Origin: Delftia acidovorans
GTDB lineage: Bacteria > Pseudomonadota > Gammaproteobacteria > Burkholderiales > Burkholderiaceae_C
Direction: 5' to 3'
Assembly (NCBI GenBank): GCA_031286585.1
Contig: JAITUC010000051.1
Coordinates: 31,358-95,357, forward strand
Length of the DNA stretch: 64,000 nt
The position numbers were made by a program, and so were the translations under genes. The notes under the pieces are model-generated. The model saw only the letters and a program-made list of their open reading frames with translations. It ran no database searches and was not told the DNA's origin. Numbering within the stretch: the first letter of the stretch is position 1; each line of letters opens with the position of its first letter. This document shows, in pieces, positions 51,293 to 59,800 of this stretch.

Positions 51293-52070
51293 ATATTCCT
51301 GCAAGCGCCCGGCGCGCACGCTGAGCCAGGCCGCTGGCGCCGCAGCGCTGGCGCTGTGCTGCGCCACGCCACTGGCCTCCTGGGCACAGGGTGCTCCCGC
51401 CAGCCTTCCGCTGGTCATCGGCCAGGGCAGCGGTGGCACCAGCTTTTCGGTGCCCATCCAGACCCTGCTGTTCTTCACGGCGCTGTCCTTCCTGCCGGCC
51501 ATCCTGCTGATGATGACGGGCTTCACCCGCATCGTCATCGTGCTGTCGCTGATGCGCCAGGCGCTGGGCACGCAGTCGGCGCCGCCCAACCAGGTGATCA
51601 TCGGGCTGTCGCTGTTCCTGACGCTGTTCGTCATGGGCCCCACCCTGGACCGCGTGTACCAGGAGGCCTATGTGCCCTACACAACAAATGCCGTGACCTT
51701 CGAGCAGGCCATTGAGAAGGCCGAGGCGCCCATGCGCGACTTCATGCTCAAGCAGACGCGCCAGTCGGACTTTGCGCTGTTCGCGCGGCTGGCCAAGCTC
51801 GATGCAGGCGTCACCAGCGAGACCGCGCCGCTGCGGGTGCTGGTGCCCGCCTTCGTGACCAGCGAGCTGAAGACGGCGTTCCAGATCGGCTTCATGATCT
51901 TCATCCCCTTCCTGGTCATCGACATGGTCGTGTCCTCGATCCTGATGTCCCTGGGCATGATGATGCTGTCGCCCGTGCTGGTGGCCCTGCCGTTCAAGCT
52001 CATGCTCTTCGTGCTGGCCGATGGCTGGAACCTGCTCATAGGCTCCCTGGCCGCCAGCTTCGCCGTCTAG
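51285..52070 (+). CDS. fliP: Flagellar export gate protein FliP
   Basis: 261 residues from MSEYSCKR, overlapping fliO by 8 bases. A signal-like N-terminus (about 1-38) is followed by four membrane segments, with TGFTRIVIVLSLMRQALGTQ near 85 and PFLVIDMVVSSILMSLGMMM near 210. FliP pentamers with FliQ and FliR form the core of the export pore. It starts the fliPQR set. Confidence 0.97.
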   Translation: MSEYSCKRPARTLSQAAGAAALALCCATPLASWAQGAPASLPLVIGQGSGGTSFSVPIQTLLFFTALSFLPAILLMMTGFTRIVIVLSLMRQALGTQSAPPNQVIIGLSLFLTLFVMGPTLDRVYQEAYVPYTTNAVTFEQAIEKAEAPMRDFMLKQTRQSDFALFARLAKLDAGVTSETAPLRVLVPAFVTSELKTAFQIGFMIFIPFLVIDMVVSSILMSLGMMMLSPVLVALPFKLMLFVLADGWNLLIGSLAASFAV

Positions 52071-52097
52071 CCCCGCTCTTTTTCTGGAAATCCTTCC

Positions 52098-52367
52098 ATG
52101 ACCTCCCAATACGTGCTCACCTTCGGCCGCGAGGCACTGACCCTGCTGCTCATGATCTCCATGCCCGTGCTGGGCGTGGTGCTGGCCGTGGGCCTGGCCG
52201 TCAGCGTCTTCCAGGCGGTGACCCAGGTGCATGAGGCCACGCTGGCCTTCGTGCCCAAGCTCATCTCCGCCGTGCTGGTGTTTGCCATTGCCGGCCCGTG
52301 GATGCTGAGCACGCTGGTGGATTTCATCCGCCGCACCATCGAGACCATTCCACAGGCGGTGGGCTGA
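52098..52367 (+). CDS. fliQ: Flagellar export gate protein FliQ
   Basis: 89 residues with two membrane helices (about 15-42 and 50-75). The family segments are SVFQAVTQVHEATLAFVPKL and MLSTLVDFIRRTIE. It surrounds FliP/FliR in the export gate. It lies 27 bases after fliP. Confidence 0.97.
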   Translation: MTSQYVLTFGREALTLLLMISMPVLGVVLAVGLAVSVFQAVTQVHEATLAFVPKLISAVLVFAIAGPWMLSTLVDFIRRTIETIPQAVG

Positions 52368-52396
52368 GCCCTTCGCCGCGCACTGGAAACGCCGCC

Positions 52397-53167
52397 GTGA
52401 TCACCTTCAGCGAAGCCCAACTGGTGGCGTGGCTGTCGCCCGTTCTCTGGCCGTTTCTGCGCGTGCTGGCCATGTTCTCCGTGGCCCCGGTGTTCTCGCA
52501 GCGCGTCATTCCCATGCGGCTGAAGATCGGCCTGGCCTTTCTGGTCGCGGTGTGCGCGCAGCCCGTGCTGGGCGATCAGCCCGTGATCGGCATCAACTCG
52601 CCGCAGGCGCTGGGCACGCTGATACAGCAGGTGGGCGTGGGGCTGGCCGTGGGCTTTGCGGTGCGCCTGGTGTTTGCCGCCGTGGAGGTCGCGGGCGAGG
52701 TGGTCGGCCTGCAGATGGGCCTGAACTTCGCCAGCTTCTTCGATCCGACCACGAATGCCCAGCTCAGCGCAGTGGCGCGCTTCCTGGTCCAGATTTCCAC
52801 GCTGCTGTTCATCGTCATCAACGGGCACCTGCTGGTGCTGATGGCCGTGCTCAAGAGTTACGAGGCGTTTCCTGTGGACGGCAGCTTCCTGCAGGCCATC
52901 AACCAGATGCGGCTGCACGAGATGGGGGCGGCGGTCTTCGCCAGTGCCTTCTGGATCGCCCTGCCCATGGTCGCCATGCTGCTGTTCGTGAACCTGGTGC
53001 TGGGCATCATTTCGCGCGTGGCACCGCAGATGAACATCTATGCCGTGGGTTTCCCGGTCACGCTCACCGTGGGCCTGACGGGTTTGATGGCCACGCTGCC
53101 GCTGCTCGAGCAGCCCCTGGTCGCCTTGCTGCAGCGCGGCATTGCGGTATTTGGCACTTCAATGTAA
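52397..53167 (+). CDS. fliR: Flagellar export gate protein FliR
   Basis: 256 residues from a GTG start giving (M)ITFSEAQLVAWLSPVLWPF; no suitable ATG exists nearby and the upstream open frame has no FliR character. Six membrane segments are spread over the length, with GLQMGLNFASFFDPTTNAQ near 110. It completes the export pore with FliP and FliQ and is the last gene of the rightward fli operon. Confidence 0.96.
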   Translation: MITFSEAQLVAWLSPVLWPFLRVLAMFSVAPVFSQRVIPMRLKIGLAFLVAVCAQPVLGDQPVIGINSPQALGTLIQQVGVGLAVGFAVRLVFAAVEVAGEVVGLQMGLNFASFFDPTTNAQLSAVARFLVQISTLLFIVINGHLLVLMAVLKSYEAFPVDGSFLQAINQMRLHEMGAAVFASAFWIALPMVAMLLFVNLVLGIISRVAPQMNIYAVGFPVTLTVGLTGLMATLPLLEQPLVALLQRGIAVFGTSM

Positions 53168-53215
53168 GCAGTTGTGAAAAACAACAGATTTACGGTCCTG
53201 TCGGCCGCAAAAGCC

Positions 53216-53845
53216 TCAGATCAGCTGGTTGTGGATGGCGTAGGCCGTGAGTTCGGCATTGCTGCTCATCTGCAGTTTTTCCAGCACGCGCGCCCGGTAG
53301 ACGCTGACGGTCTTGGGGCTGAGCATCAGCTCGGTGGCGATGTCGGTCAGCCGCTGGCCGGCCGCGATCTTGATCAGGGTCTGCAGCTCGCGCTCGGACA
53401 GGCTTTCATGCGGAACCTGGGGTGCGGGCTGGGCCAGGCTGTCGGCCAGCATCTGGGCCACTTCGGACGTCAGGTATTTGCGCCCCGTGGCCACGGTACG
53501 CACCGCCTCGATCAGCAGCACCGGGTCGCCGGCCTTGTTGGCGTAGCCCTGCGCGCCCGCCTTGAGGCAGCGCAGCGCGTACTGATCCTCGGGGTACATG
53601 GAGACCATGAGCACCTTGATCAGCGGATGGGTTTCGCGCACGCTGGCCAGGGCTTCCAGGCCGCTGCGGCCGGGCATGTTGATGTCCAGCAGCAGCACGT
53701 CGCAGGTGGCGGCGCGCAGCTGCTCGCGCAGCTCGGCATAGCTGCCTGCTTCGGCGGTGACGCTGATGTCCACTGCCTCGGCCAGGGTGTCACGGATGCC
53801 CCGGCGCAGCACTGCATGGTCGTCGCACAGCACCACGTGGATCAA
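53216..53845 (-). CDS. NarL/FixJ-type response regulator
   Basis: 209 residues. The receiver domain (about 1-120) has D8/D9, phosphorylation site D54 (LLLDINMP) and the conserved Lys in GYANKAGDP. The LuxR-type helix-turn-helix (about 145-205) has LSERELQTLIKIAAGQ and SPKTVSVYRARVLEKL. It is a DNA-binding transcription regulator, partner of the kinase encoded 39 bases upstream. The position between the fli and che operons suggests control of motility or a surface-related switch, but no target is visible. Confidence 0.9.
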   Translation of the reverse strand: MIHVVLCDDHAVLRRGIRDTLAEAVDISVTAEAGSYAELREQLRAATCDVLLLDINMPGRSGLEALASVRETHPLIKVLMVSMYPEDQYALRCLKAGAQGYANKAGDPVLLIEAVRTVATGRKYLTSEVAQMLADSLAQPAPQVPHESLSERELQTLIKIAAGQRLTDIATELMLSPKTVSVYRARVLEKLQMSSNAELTAYAIHNQLI

Positions 53846-53884
53846 AGTCGGCCTCCTGGAAAAAGGGTCACGCCGCCATGGCGT

Positions 53885-55033
53885 TCAGCATTCATTGCCC
53901 GGGATATTAGGGCAAGTGCCGCCATCGTCCAGCGGAATGGAGACGATGACCGAGGTTCCTCGCCCGGCTTGACTGCTGACATCCAGCCACCCCTGAACGG
54001 TGCGCGCACGCTCGCCCAGGCCGCGCAAGCCGAAGGATTCGGGCTTGTCGCGCGCGCCTTCGGCCAGCCCCACGCCGTCGTCCGTCACCTCCAGCGTGAG
54101 GAAGCCTTCGCGGTCCGAGAGATCGATTTCCACATGGCGCGCCTGGGCATATTTGCCGACGTTGGTCAGCGCCTCCTGGGCCGTGCGGTAGGCCACGACC
54201 TGGATGTCGGGCGCGATGTCCATGCTCTCGCGGCTGCTGCGCACCCGGGTGCGCACGCCCGTGCGGCGCTCGAAATTCTCGGCCAGCCATTGCACGGCGG
54301 CCACCAGTCCCTGGTCCAGCACGGGCGGACGCAGGTTCATCATGATGCGCTGGCTTGCGCCCAGCGCATGCTCCAGCATTTCCAGCGCGGCCAGCGCATG
54401 CTCGCGCAGCCCGCCCTCGGGCGCATTGCGCGCAATCCAGGCCACGTCGAACTTCACCGAGGTCAGCGAACCGCCGATGTCATCGTGGATCTCGCGGGCG
54501 ATGCTGGCGCGCTCACGTTCGGTGGAGGTCTGCAGATGCTCGGTCAGATCGGCCAGGCGCCGCTCGGACGCCGCCAGCTCGGCCGCCGCGCGGCGGCGCG
54601 CCAGGCGGGCCTCGTGCACTTCCAGCGCATGGGAGACCACATGGGGCAGGCGCGTGATGTGGTCCTTGAGCAGGTAGTCGCTGATGCCCTCGCGCATCAC
54701 GTCCACGGCAGCCGACTCGCCGATGGCGCCGGACAGCAGCACAAAGGGCGGATGCCCGGGCTGGCGGCGCACCAGCTCCCAGGCGTCCAGCGCCGTGAAG
54801 CCGGGCAGGTGGTAGTCGGCCAGGATGAGGTCGAATGCCTGGCTCTGCAGCGCGGCAGCGGCATCATCGAGCAGGTCGACCGCGACAATCTCGCAGACCA
54901 GCCCGCCGCGCAGCAGGCTCAGCCGCGCCAGCGCCTGGTCGGCCGCCGAATCCTCGATGTGCAATATGCGCAAGGGCTTGTGCGGTGGTCTGGCATCCCC
55001 GGGGGCGCTATCATGAGATACATTTTGGAACAT
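53885..55033 (-). CDS. Soluble receiver-histidine kinase (NarX/HisKA_3 type)
   Basis: 382 residues with no membrane segment or periplasmic sensor. An N-terminal receiver (about 20-135) has the phosphorylation site D73 (LILADYHLPGF) and GYLLKDH-like DYLLKDH. The dimerisation/phosphoacceptor helix has H183 (SIAREIHDDIGGSL), and the HATPase has the N-box N291 (QEALTNVGKYAQA) and the glycine motif DDGVGL. The receiver is at the N-terminus, so it takes input from another kinase or acts as a phosphate sink before signalling to the response regulator encoded next. Its start has a weak ribosome-binding site. Confidence 0.88.
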   Translation of the reverse strand: MFQNVSHDSAPGDARPPHKPLRILHIEDSAADQALARLSLLRGGLVCEIVAVDLLDDAAAALQSQAFDLILADYHLPGFTALDAWELVRRQPGHPPFVLLSGAIGESAAVDVMREGISDYLLKDHITRLPHVVSHALEVHEARLARRRAAAELAASERRLADLTEHLQTSTERERASIAREIHDDIGGSLTSVKFDVAWIARNAPEGGLREHALAALEMLEHALGASQRIMMNLRPPVLDQGLVAAVQWLAENFERRTGVRTRVRSSRESMDIAPDIQVVAYRTAQEALTNVGKYAQARHVEIDLSDREGFLTLEVTDDGVGLAEGARDKPESFGLRGLGERARTVQGWLDVSSQAGRGTSVIVSIPLDDGGTCPNIPGNEC

Positions 55034-55084
55034 AAATGCAAGTGGTCGTGTACATCAAGGGATGCGCCGCATTCCTGGGGACGA

Positions 55085-55117
55085 TTGACATGGGCGGGCC
55101 ATGCTTCAAAGCATGGC
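55085..55117 (+). promoter_or_regulatory. Possible promoter and palindromic operator for the che operon
   Basis: TTGACA (55085-55090) is a perfect sigma-70 -35 element, but no clear -10 follows at 16-18 bp. The spacer and -10 area is occupied by a perfect 9-bp inverted repeat GCCATGCTT/AAGCATGGC with a 2-bp centre (55098-55117). The arrangement looks like an operator over a promoter. No good sigma-28 match was found here. Confidence 0.4.
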
Positions 55118-55152
55118 GAACATTGGGCTGAAACGCTGGTGGTGGAGTAACA

Positions 55153-55599
55153 ATGCAGTCAATGCACAAGCCTTCGGGCGAGCCTGCTGTCCCCATGCCC
55201 GTCATGGTGGCCGCAGACCTGCAGGATGCCTTGCTGGTGGCGATGCGCGATCTGCAGCGCCTGGAAGGCCTTCTCAATCATGCAACGCAGAACCTGCTGG
55301 ACCGTTTCGACGAGACCCACGGCCAGCTGGCCGGTGAGGCGCTAGGCGCCTTGCCCGCACTGGACGCCGCGCGGTCCACGCTGCGTCTGGCGGTGACCGA
55401 GTTGCAGTTTCACGACATGTCCTCCCAGTTGATCGCCCATATTACGAAGATTTTGCAGGGCTGCGCGTTCCAGTTGGCCGCAGCCACCATGGGCGTGGAC
55501 GAAGGGGAGGACGATTCCCTGGGCCTGCCGGCGATACCCGACCGGCCCAATCCCGTCACGCAAAGCGAGATGGATGCTGGCTCGGTCGAGCTGTTCTGA
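55153..55599 (+). CDS. Small chemotaxis-operon protein with a CheZ-like catalytic motif
   Basis: 148 residues, mostly helical, first gene of the che operon (GGAG five bases before the ATG). I do not recognise it as a named family. A segment LQFHDMSSQLIAHI matches the CheZ motif of this strain (DFHDLTGQVIARV): D88 and Q92 fall at the same spacing as catalytic D129 and Q133 of CheZ. The helical pattern before it (about 20-75) fits one long arm of a helical hairpin. The protein ends DAGSVELF; CheD in the same operon ends GGSVDLF. It lies 52 bases upstream of cheY2. A second CheY-P phosphatase, or a CheY-binding helper, is a reasonable guess. Confidence 0.6.
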   Translation: MQSMHKPSGEPAVPMPVMVAADLQDALLVAMRDLQRLEGLLNHATQNLLDRFDETHGQLAGEALGALPALDAARSTLRLAVTELQFHDMSSQLIAHITKILQGCAFQLAAATMGVDEGEDDSLGLPAIPDRPNPVTQSEMDAGSVELF

Positions 55600-55651
55600 C
55601 CGTTGACCATGCACCCCTCTACCTTTTATTGCCCGTCTGTTGGAGCTATAC

Positions 55652-56014
55652 ATGCGATCGATTCTGGCTGTTGATGATTCCCCCTCGATGCGAAAGATGG
55701 TGGCGTTCACCCTCGCAGGGGCGGGATTTCGCGTTGTGGAGGCGGTGGACGGCGTGGATGCGCTCGAAAAGGCACAGCTCGAACAAGTCGATCTGGTGCT
55801 GGCCGACCAGAATATGCCGCGTCTGGATGGCATCGGCCTGACGCGCAAGCTGCGTGAAAACCCGAAGTTCCAGAACACGCCCATTCTCATTCTCACCACC
55901 GAATCCAGCGACCAGATGAAGCAGGCCGGACGCGCCGCGGGCGCCACGGGCTGGCTGGTCAAGCCCTTCGATCCAAACCGTTTGATCGAAGTCATTCAGA
56001 AAGTAATGCGTTGA
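55652..56014 (+). CDS. cheY: CheY-type response regulator (cheA operon copy)
   Basis: 120 residues from the ATG with GGAG upstream. The acidic pair D8/D9, phosphorylation site D52 (LVLADQNMP), T82 and K104 are all present. The residue at the Tyr106 position of E. coli CheY is Trp (W101, GWLVKPF). The other CheY in the window (7740-8126) has Tyr there. The two are different lineages, so this one may be the direct partner of CheA in this operon, with a different motor or phosphatase behaviour. Confidence 0.93.
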   Translation: MRSILAVDDSPSMRKMVAFTLAGAGFRVVEAVDGVDALEKAQLEQVDLVLADQNMPRLDGIGLTRKLRENPKFQNTPILILTTESSDQMKQAGRAAGATGWLVKPFDPNRLIEVIQKVMR

Positions 56015-56053
56015 GCCGATAAGTACGGGCAACAGGAAACAGCAGGACCAAAG

Positions 56054-58246
56054 ATGGCGGATCTACACCAGGATGGGGCAGGAGCGGGCGCAGACTTCGA
56101 CCTGAGCCAGTTCTATCAAATCTTCTTCGAAGAAGCGGCCGAGAACCTCGACCAGATGGAGCAGATGCTGCTGAATCTGGATCTGTCGGCGGCCAACGAC
56201 GAGGAACTCAACGGCATCTTCCGATGCGCGCACTCGATCAAAGGCGGGGCGGCCACTTTCGGCTTTGCCGACGTGACCGAGCTGACCCACCGCATGGAGT
56301 CGCTGCTCGACCGGCTGCGCCGGCACGAGATCACACCGATTCCGGAAATGGTCGATGTGCTGCTGGAGTCGGCGGATGCCAGCCGCAGCCTGCTGGCACG
56401 CCACCAGGCCGGCAACGAGGGCGAGGCCCTGTCCACCACGGATCTGGTGGCGCGCATCGAGGCGCTGGCGGAAGGCCGCGGCGCCGTTCCTGCAACGCCG
56501 GCTCCCACACCGGCCCCAGCCCCAGCGCCTGTGGCTGCGCCGGCCCAGGCTCCGGCACCCGTTGCTGCAGCGCCTGTCTCGGGCGGCGCCGTCGGCACGG
56601 CACCCAGCAGCGGTGGACGTTCGCTGCATATCCTGATCGGTCCGCTGGAGCGCCTGGAGATGGCCGAGGCCATCAAGGAACTGTTCCGCGATATTCCCGG
56701 CCTGGGACGCATCGAGGACCTGGCCTGCGATCAGCCGCAAAGCCGCCTCTTTGACGTGCAGACCTCGTCCACCGACGACGACCTGCTCGATCTGTTCGCC
56801 TTCCACGTGGCCAAGGAGCAGGTCCGCATCACGGCCGCCGGAGCCTCTGCCGAGGCAGCCCCCGCCGCGGTGGCGGCGCAAGCCCCGGCCGCTGATGAGC
56901 ATGCGCACGACCCCGACGCCGCCCTGGCCTCGGCAGCCATTCCCCCGGCCGACGAAGCCTATGGCTTCTTCAACGGCTCGCCGGGCATGCCCGCGGCCGA
57001 TGGCGCGCTTGCCATCAACCCGGCCGCTGCCGTGGCCAAGCCCGCTGCCAAGACGGCGGCCCAGGCGCAGCAGGCGCAGATGGAGTCCACCAGCATCCGC
57101 GTGTCGGTGGCCAAGGTCGACCAGCTCATCAACCTGGTGGGCGAACTGGTCATCACCCAGGCCATGCTGGCGCAGAACAGCCACGGACTGGATGCATCGG
57201 CCTACCAGCAACTGCTGGCAGGCCTGGCCGACCTGGATCGCAACACGCGCGATCTGCAGGAGTCGGTGATGTCCATCCGCATGATTCCCATGTCCACCGT
57301 GTTCAGCCGTTTCCCGCGCATGCTGCGCGATCTGGCCGGCAAGCTGGGCAAGAAGATCGACCTGATCACGCTGGGCGAGGCCACCGAGCTGGACAAGGGA
57401 CTGGTCGAAAAGATCACCGACCCGCTGACGCACCTGGTGCGCAACAGCGTGGACCACGGCATCGAAATGCCCGAGGATCGCCTGGCGGCCGGCAAGTCCG
57501 AGCACGGCACGCTGACGCTGGCAGCCTCCCATCAGGGTGGCTCCATCGTCATCGAGGTGCGCGACGACGGGCGTGGCATGAACCGCGAGCGGATTCTCCA
57601 GAAGGCCCGCGAGCGCGGCATGGATGTCTCGGACAACATGCCCGATCAGGATGTCTGGCAACTGATCTTCGCGCCGGGCTTCTCCACGGCCGATGTGGTC
57701 ACCGACGTGTCCGGGCGCGGCGTGGGCATGGACGTGGTCAAGCGCAATATCGCGGCACTGGGCGGCTCGGTCGAGATCGAGTCCAACCAGGGCAAGGGCA
57801 TGCGCGTGGCCGTTCGCCTGCCTCTGACCCTGGCCATCATGGATGGCATGTCGGTCGGCGTCAGCGACGAGGTCTACATCCTGCCGCTGTCCTCGGTGGT
57901 CGAGTCCTTCCTGGTCAAGGCCGAGGACGTGAACACCGTGGCCAACGGCACGCAGCTGGTCAAGGTGCGCGACGAGTACATGCCCGTGTTCGCGCTGGAA
58001 AAGACCTTCGGTGTGCCGCGCAGCGACACCAGCCAGTCCAGCAACATCATGGTGGTGGTCGAGTCCGACGGCAGCCGCGTGGCCTTGCTGGTCGATGAGC
58101 TGCTGGGCCAGCATCAGGTGGTGGTCAAGAACCTTGAATCGAACTACCGCAAGGTGCCCAACGTTTCGGGCGCCACCATCCTGGGCGATGGCACGGTGGC
58201 GCTGATTCTGGACACCGGCGCGCTGGTGCGCCGTGCACGCCACTGA
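56054..58246 (+). CDS. cheA: Chemotaxis histidine kinase CheA
   Basis: 730 residues. The N-terminal Hpt domain has H60 (FRCAHSIKGGAATFG). Two Pro/Ala-rich linkers (about 155-190 and 260-345) flank the CheY/CheB-binding domain. The dimerisation helices begin near 350 (STSIRVSVAKVDQLINLVGE), the ATPase has HLVRNSVDHGIE and DDGRGM, and the CheW-like regulatory domain covers about 590-725. CheA passes phosphate to the CheY proteins and CheB when receptors are unliganded. No receptor gene lies in the window, so receptors must be elsewhere. Confidence 0.98.
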   Translation: MADLHQDGAGAGADFDLSQFYQIFFEEAAENLDQMEQMLLNLDLSAANDEELNGIFRCAHSIKGGAATFGFADVTELTHRMESLLDRLRRHEITPIPEMVDVLLESADASRSLLARHQAGNEGEALSTTDLVARIEALAEGRGAVPATPAPTPAPAPAPVAAPAQAPAPVAAAPVSGGAVGTAPSSGGRSLHILIGPLERLEMAEAIKELFRDIPGLGRIEDLACDQPQSRLFDVQTSSTDDDLLDLFAFHVAKEQVRITAAGASAEAAPAAVAAQAPAADEHAHDPDAALASAAIPPADEAYGFFNGSPGMPAADGALAINPAAAVAKPAAKTAAQAQQAQMESTSIRVSVAKVDQLINLVGELVITQAMLAQNSHGLDASAYQQLLAGLADLDRNTRDLQESVMSIRMIPMSTVFSRFPRMLRDLAGKLGKKIDLITLGEATELDKGLVEKITDPLTHLVRNSVDHGIEMPEDRLAAGKSEHGTLTLAASHQGGSIVIEVRDDGRGMNRERILQKARERGMDVSDNMPDQDVWQLIFAPGFSTADVVTDVSGRGVGMDVVKRNIAALGGSVEIESNQGKGMRVAVRLPLTLAIMDGMSVGVSDEVYILPLSSVVESFLVKAEDVNTVANGTQLVKVRDEYMPVFALEKTFGVPRSDTSQSSNIMVVVESDGSRVALLVDELLGQHQVVVKNLESNYRKVPNVSGATILGDGTVALILDTGALVRRARH

Positions 58247-58361
58247 ACGGGACAGGAATACCTGACGACAATCGACGGCGCCGCAGGCAGTGCCTGCGCG
58301 CCGCCAAGAAACCATGGCCTTCGCCACCGAGGCGCGGGCCCGACAGTTGAGGAGCTGAGCA

Positions 58362-58850
58362 ATGAGCGTGATCGCTAAGACCGCAGAAGGCGTCGCCACC
58401 GGTGCGCGCGAGTACCTGACCTTCCGCCTGGACCAGGAGGAATACGGCATCGATATCCTGAAGGTGCAGGAAATCCGCGGCTACGAGCCGCCGACCCGCA
58501 TCGCCAATGCGCCTGAATTCATCAAGGGCGTGGTCAATCTGCGCGGCACCATCGTGCCCATCGTGGACATGCGGCTGAAGTTCAACTGCTCCCAGGTCGA
58601 ATACAACAGCTTCACCGTCGTCATCATCCTGAACCTGCGCAACCGCGTGGTGGGCATCGTGGTGGACTCGGTCAGCGACGTGATGGAACTGGCGGCCGAT
58701 GCCGTTCGCCCGGCACCGGACATCGAAAGCGCCATCGACAGCGGCTGCATTCTGGGCCTGGGTTCCGTGGGCGAGCGCATGCTCATCCTGCTGGACATCG
58801 AAAAGCTCATGAACAACGTGGACATGGGCCTGGTCGCTTCGGCCGACTGA
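58362..58850 (+). CDS. cheW: Chemotaxis adaptor protein CheW
   Basis: 162 residues, a single CheW domain with GIDILKVQEIRGYEPPTRI and VVNLRGTIVPIVDMRLKF in parts. GAGGAG lies six bases before the ATG. It couples receptors to CheA. A 115-bp gap separates it from cheA, in which some relatives carry a receptor gene; here no gene is seen. Confidence 0.97.
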   Translation: MSVIAKTAEGVATGAREYLTFRLDQEEYGIDILKVQEIRGYEPPTRIANAPEFIKGVVNLRGTIVPIVDMRLKFNCSQVEYNSFTVVIILNLRNRVVGIVVDSVSDVMELAADAVRPAPDIESAIDSGCILGLGSVGERMLILLDIEKLMNNVDMGLVASAD

Positions 58851-58876
58851 GACCCGCTCTTGCACTGAGCGCCCTC

Positions 58877-59767
58877 ATGCGATCCGGTTCTTCCAATGCG
58901 GCACTGGCCGCGCGCTCCGCCGACGACGACGGGGCAGCCAACGGGCCCCTGGCCCAGGGGCGCGAATTCGAATGGTCGTCACGGGACTTTGCCCGTGTGC
59001 AGGCGCTGATCTACCAGCGGGCCGGCATCAGCCTGCACGATGGCAAGCACGCCATGGTCTACAGCCGCCTGTCGCGGCGCCTGCGCGAGACGGGCTACGA
59101 CAGCTTTGCCACCTACCTGGACTGGCTGGAGTCGCAGTCCGACGGCGTGGAGTGGCAGGAGTTCGTGAACGCGCTGACCACCAATCTCACGGCGTTCTTT
59201 CGCGAGCAGCACCATTTCGAGATCTTTGCCCAGCATCTGCGCAGCAAGCCGGCCGGCACGGCCTGGAAGGTCTGGTGCAATGCAGCCTCGACCGGGGAAG
59301 AGCCCTACTCCATCGTCATGACGGCGCTGGAAGTGCTGGGCGCAACGCCCAGCTTCCAGCTGCAGGCCAGCGACATCGACTCGCGCGTGCTGGACACGGC
59401 ATCGGCCGGCGTCTACCGCGCCGAAAGCATCAAGGGAATGAGCGCCGAGCGCCTGCACCGCTTCTTCCTGCGAGGCAAGGCCGGCAATGCGGGCCTGGTG
59501 CGCGTCAAACCCGAGCTGCGCCGCCTGGTGGAGTTTCTCAACGTCAACCTGATCCGTGACGACTGGCCGTTCCGCGACCCCTTCGACGTGGTCTTCTGCC
59601 GCAACGTGATGATCTACTTCGACGCGGCCACGCAGCGCCGCGTGCTGGAGCGCATCCACCGCGTGATGAAGCCCGGTGGCCTGTTGTTCGTCGGGCATGC
59701 CGAGAACTTCAGTGAGTCGCGCGATCTGTTCACGCTCAAGGGGAAGACCGTCTATGAGCGCCGCTGA
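58877..59767 (+). CDS. cheR: Chemoreceptor methyltransferase CheR
   Basis: 296 residues. A small N-terminal helical domain (about 25-105) is followed by the SAM-binding domain with NAASTGEEPYS and DIDSRVLDTASAGVY, plus FDVVFCRNVMIYFD and GGLLFVGHAEN near the end. CheR methylates glutamates on receptors for adaptation, opposing CheB. The N-terminal about 25 residues look like a variable extension. Confidence 0.96.
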   Translation: MRSGSSNAALAARSADDDGAANGPLAQGREFEWSSRDFARVQALIYQRAGISLHDGKHAMVYSRLSRRLRETGYDSFATYLDWLESQSDGVEWQEFVNALTTNLTAFFREQHHFEIFAQHLRSKPAGTAWKVWCNAASTGEEPYSIVMTALEVLGATPSFQLQASDIDSRVLDTASAGVYRAESIKGMSAERLHRFFLRGKAGNAGLVRVKPELRRLVEFLNVNLIRDDWPFRDPFDVVFCRNVMIYFDAATQRRVLERIHRVMKPGGLLFVGHAENFSESRDLFTLKGKTVYERR

Positions 59768-59800
59768 CGCAGGTTCTGCCGCACTCCAGGGGACGTGCCC

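Noticed and set aside
58247..58361. Possible small gene or receptor remnant between cheA and cheW
   Set aside because: 115 bp with no credible frame and only the cheW ribosome-binding site; no receptor-like sequence is seen.
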